A DNA stretch of 42,478 nt. Origin: Myxococcales bacterium. Its GTDB lineage: Bacteria; Myxococcota_A; UBA9160; UBA4427. Shown in pieces: positions 41,384 through 42,478 of this stretch (the first letter of the stretch is position 1; the number at the start of each line of letters is the position of its first letter). The position numbers and the translations under genes are program-made. The DNA lies in NCBI GenBank assembly GCA_014240165.1, contig JAAZXM010000035.1, positions 1 to 42,478 of the forward strand, in the 5' to 3' direction. The notes beneath the pieces are model-generated. The model was given only the letters and a program-made list of their open reading frames with translations, did no database searches and was not told the DNA's origin.

Positions 41384-41818
41384 CTACCAACCGTAGAGAT
41401 CCTCGCTGCTATCCGGTGGCGCCGCGACGTCCACGGTGGATGGGTCCTGTGAGGCCCGGTACTCCGGGAGCCGACCGATGAACTCGATCTCCTCCTCGCC
41501 GCGGAGCGCGGCCGGGGTAATCACGTAGGTCCCCCTGACCGCTCGGGTCAGGACGGTGGTCGCGACTTCCGAATCGCCCGCCGAGAAAATCCAGGCGCAG
41601 CCCGCCACCGCGGTGCCGCCCAGGGAGTAGACCACCTTGAACGGGCCATAGATTAAGCTCGCCAATGCGGCCGCCACGCCCAGCCCACCTTCATTCGCCG
41701 CGTCGCCCACCTCGTTGGCACTCGCAGCGCCCGGCGCGCCGAGCAGCCCCGCGACACAGATCCACGCGCATAGCTGGCGCTTGGAACCCGCCATCGTCAT
41801 CGAAATCGATCGACTCAT
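41384..41818 (-). CDS. Small exported protein of unknown function (144 aa)
   Basis: I do not recognise a named family. Residues 1-32 form a signal peptide with a hydrophobic core and an AASA cleavage site. The mature part has a hydrophobic stretch (GGLGVAAALASLIYGPFKVVYSLGGTAVAG) that could insert in a membrane, then a conserved-looking segment TRAVRGTYVITPAALRGEEEIEFIGR. The tail is acidic. The ATG follows GGGGGGAG by about 5 bases, a strong Shine-Dalgarno, so a longer frame to 41896 is rejected. It seems to be a single-gene transcript. Confidence 0.75.
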   Translation of the reverse strand: MSRSISMTMAGSKRQLCAWICVAGLLGAPGAASANEVGDAANEGGLGVAAALASLIYGPFKVVYSLGGTAVAGCAWIFSAGDSEVATTVLTRAVRGTYVITPAALRGEEEIEFIGRLPEYRASQDPSTVDVAAPPDSSEDLYGW

Positions 41819-41945
41819 GGTACTCCCCCCTAAAGCGGTTGATCCGCCACGCTTCCCCCAAGCCGGGAGTGTCCCTCTTTGCCTCGATCTCGGCAAGTCC
41901 AGGCGCAGTTCGGCGGCAAAATCACGCGCCAGGGTGCGCCCTGAA

Positions 41946-42395
41946 TCAGAAGGCGTCGTCGGTATCGAGCAGAAGCGTGACCGGGCCGTCGTTGATCAGT
42001 GAGACCGCCATCTCGGCCTGGAAGCGCCCGGTCACAACCGCGCACCCCTGCGCCCGGGCCTCTTCTGCCAGGCGATCGAGCAGAGGCGCCGCGTGTTCGG
42101 GCCGAGCGGCGGCGCCGAAAAAGGGACGCCGACCCCTGCGACAGTCACCCAAGAGTGTGAACTGGGACACGAGGGCCAAGCTGCCCCCCGTCTCCAGCAA
42201 AGAGTGGTTCATCCGGCCGGTGGCATCGTTGAAGATGCGGAGTTGAACGATCTTGCGCGCGAGCTTCCTCGCGTGATCCTCGTCGTCGTCCACGCCCACA
42301 GCGACCAGGGCGAGCAATCCGGCCTCCATCTCGGCGACTGTCTCGCCCCCCACATCCACACGGGCCTGGCTCACGCGTTGAATCACGGCACGCAC
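41946..42395 (-). CDS. dtd: D-aminoacyl-tRNA deacylase
   Basis: Removes D-amino acids (and misattached glycine) from tRNA. The 149-residue length and the two active-site motifs SQFT (77-80) and GPVT (137-140, with the cross-subunit Gly-cisPro) are diagnostic. The GTG start gives the standard N-terminus RAVIQRVSQARV, with an AGG element 6 bases upstream. It lies 127 bases before the exported-protein gene. The 83 bases to the right edge contain nothing that can be assigned. Confidence 0.95.
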   Translation of the reverse strand: MRAVIQRVSQARVDVGGETVAEMEAGLLALVAVGVDDDEDHARKLARKIVQLRIFNDATGRMNHSLLETGGSLALVSQFTLLGDCRRGRRPFFGAAARPEHAAPLLDRLAEEARAQGCAVVTGRFQAEMAVSLINDGPVTLLLDTDDAF

Positions 42396-42478
42396 GAGGC
42401 CTAGATCTCCCGCCTCTCGCGCCGTCCGCCCGCAGCGCGGATCTGGGGTTCGGGTGGGGACGCGATCGGGGCTTGGGC

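Noticed and set aside
1-42478. tRNA genes, CRISPR repeats, insertion sequences, phage genes or a dif site
   Set aside because: No cloverleaf-like T-arm sequences, regularly spaced repeats, transposase motifs or recognisable 28-bp dif-like dyad were found on reading both strands. XerD is the only recombinase and is of the housekeeping type.

Overview
The window is a dense, high-GC (by eye about 65%) bacterial chromosome segment with 43 supportable protein genes, 40 on the minus strand and 3 on the plus strand (acyl-CoA synthetase, DUF368 protein, coaE). No rRNA, tRNA, CRISPR array, insertion sequence or prophage gene was seen. The gene set (GlnD, ScpAB, LapA, IHF-type protein, TlpA/CcdA, the pheA-hisC-tyrA-rpsA-ihfB order) suggests a Gram-negative, probably aerobic heterotroph related to Proteobacteria, Myxococcota or Desulfobacterota-like lineages. 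Nothing in the window fixes the taxon more closely.

Region 1 (1-7445) is an acyl-CoA catabolic cluster. A leftward operon carries four acyl-CoA dehydrogenases (the last cut by the window edge) and one crotonase. It faces a divergent AMP-forming acyl-CoA synthetase across a short spacer with a 13-bp palindrome, and a second crotonase (isomerase-like) converges on the synthetase. Two adjacent dehydrogenases are short (about 315 aa) and lack the usual middle-domain motif, as in subunits of heteromeric steroid-type dehydrogenases.

Region 2 (7524-9338) is a four-gene envelope-stress-like module: zinc-ribbon/PspC protein, ECF sigma factor, zinc-binding membrane anti-sigma factor, and a second zinc-ribbon/PspC protein. 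All genes overlap, and a near-ideal ECF promoter (TGAACC-N16-CGTATA) lies in front. Region 3 (9516-16636) is a mix of housekeeping and accessory genes: a membrane-anchored DsbA-like protein, an alkyltransferase-like DNA repair protein coupled to oligopeptidase A, a sodium:solute symporter with a small partner, an SRAP (HMCES/YedK) protein and a DUF368 membrane protein.

Region 4 (16652-28283) is a tight run, mutS-amidase-glnD-xerD-cca, whose starts and stops overlap at every junction, followed after 121 nt and a candidate promoter by scpA-scpB-rluB. Region 5 (28366-34121) is pheA-hisC-tyrA-rpsA-ihfB-lapA. This is the known aromatic supraoperon order, but aroA and cmk are absent between tyrA and rpsA. 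Stable inverted repeats lie in front of rpsA and ihfB. Region 6 (34529-39760) is coaE and a trpE-G-D-C-F operon without trpB or trpA. Region 7 (39891-42395) holds a CcdA/TlpA extracytoplasmic redox pair, a small exported protein of unknown function, and D-aminoacyl-tRNA deacylase.

Many start codons are GTG or TTG, and most neighbouring genes in operons overlap by 1 to 8 bases. Start choices rest on these overlaps, on visible Shine-Dalgarno sequences and on usual family N-termini.
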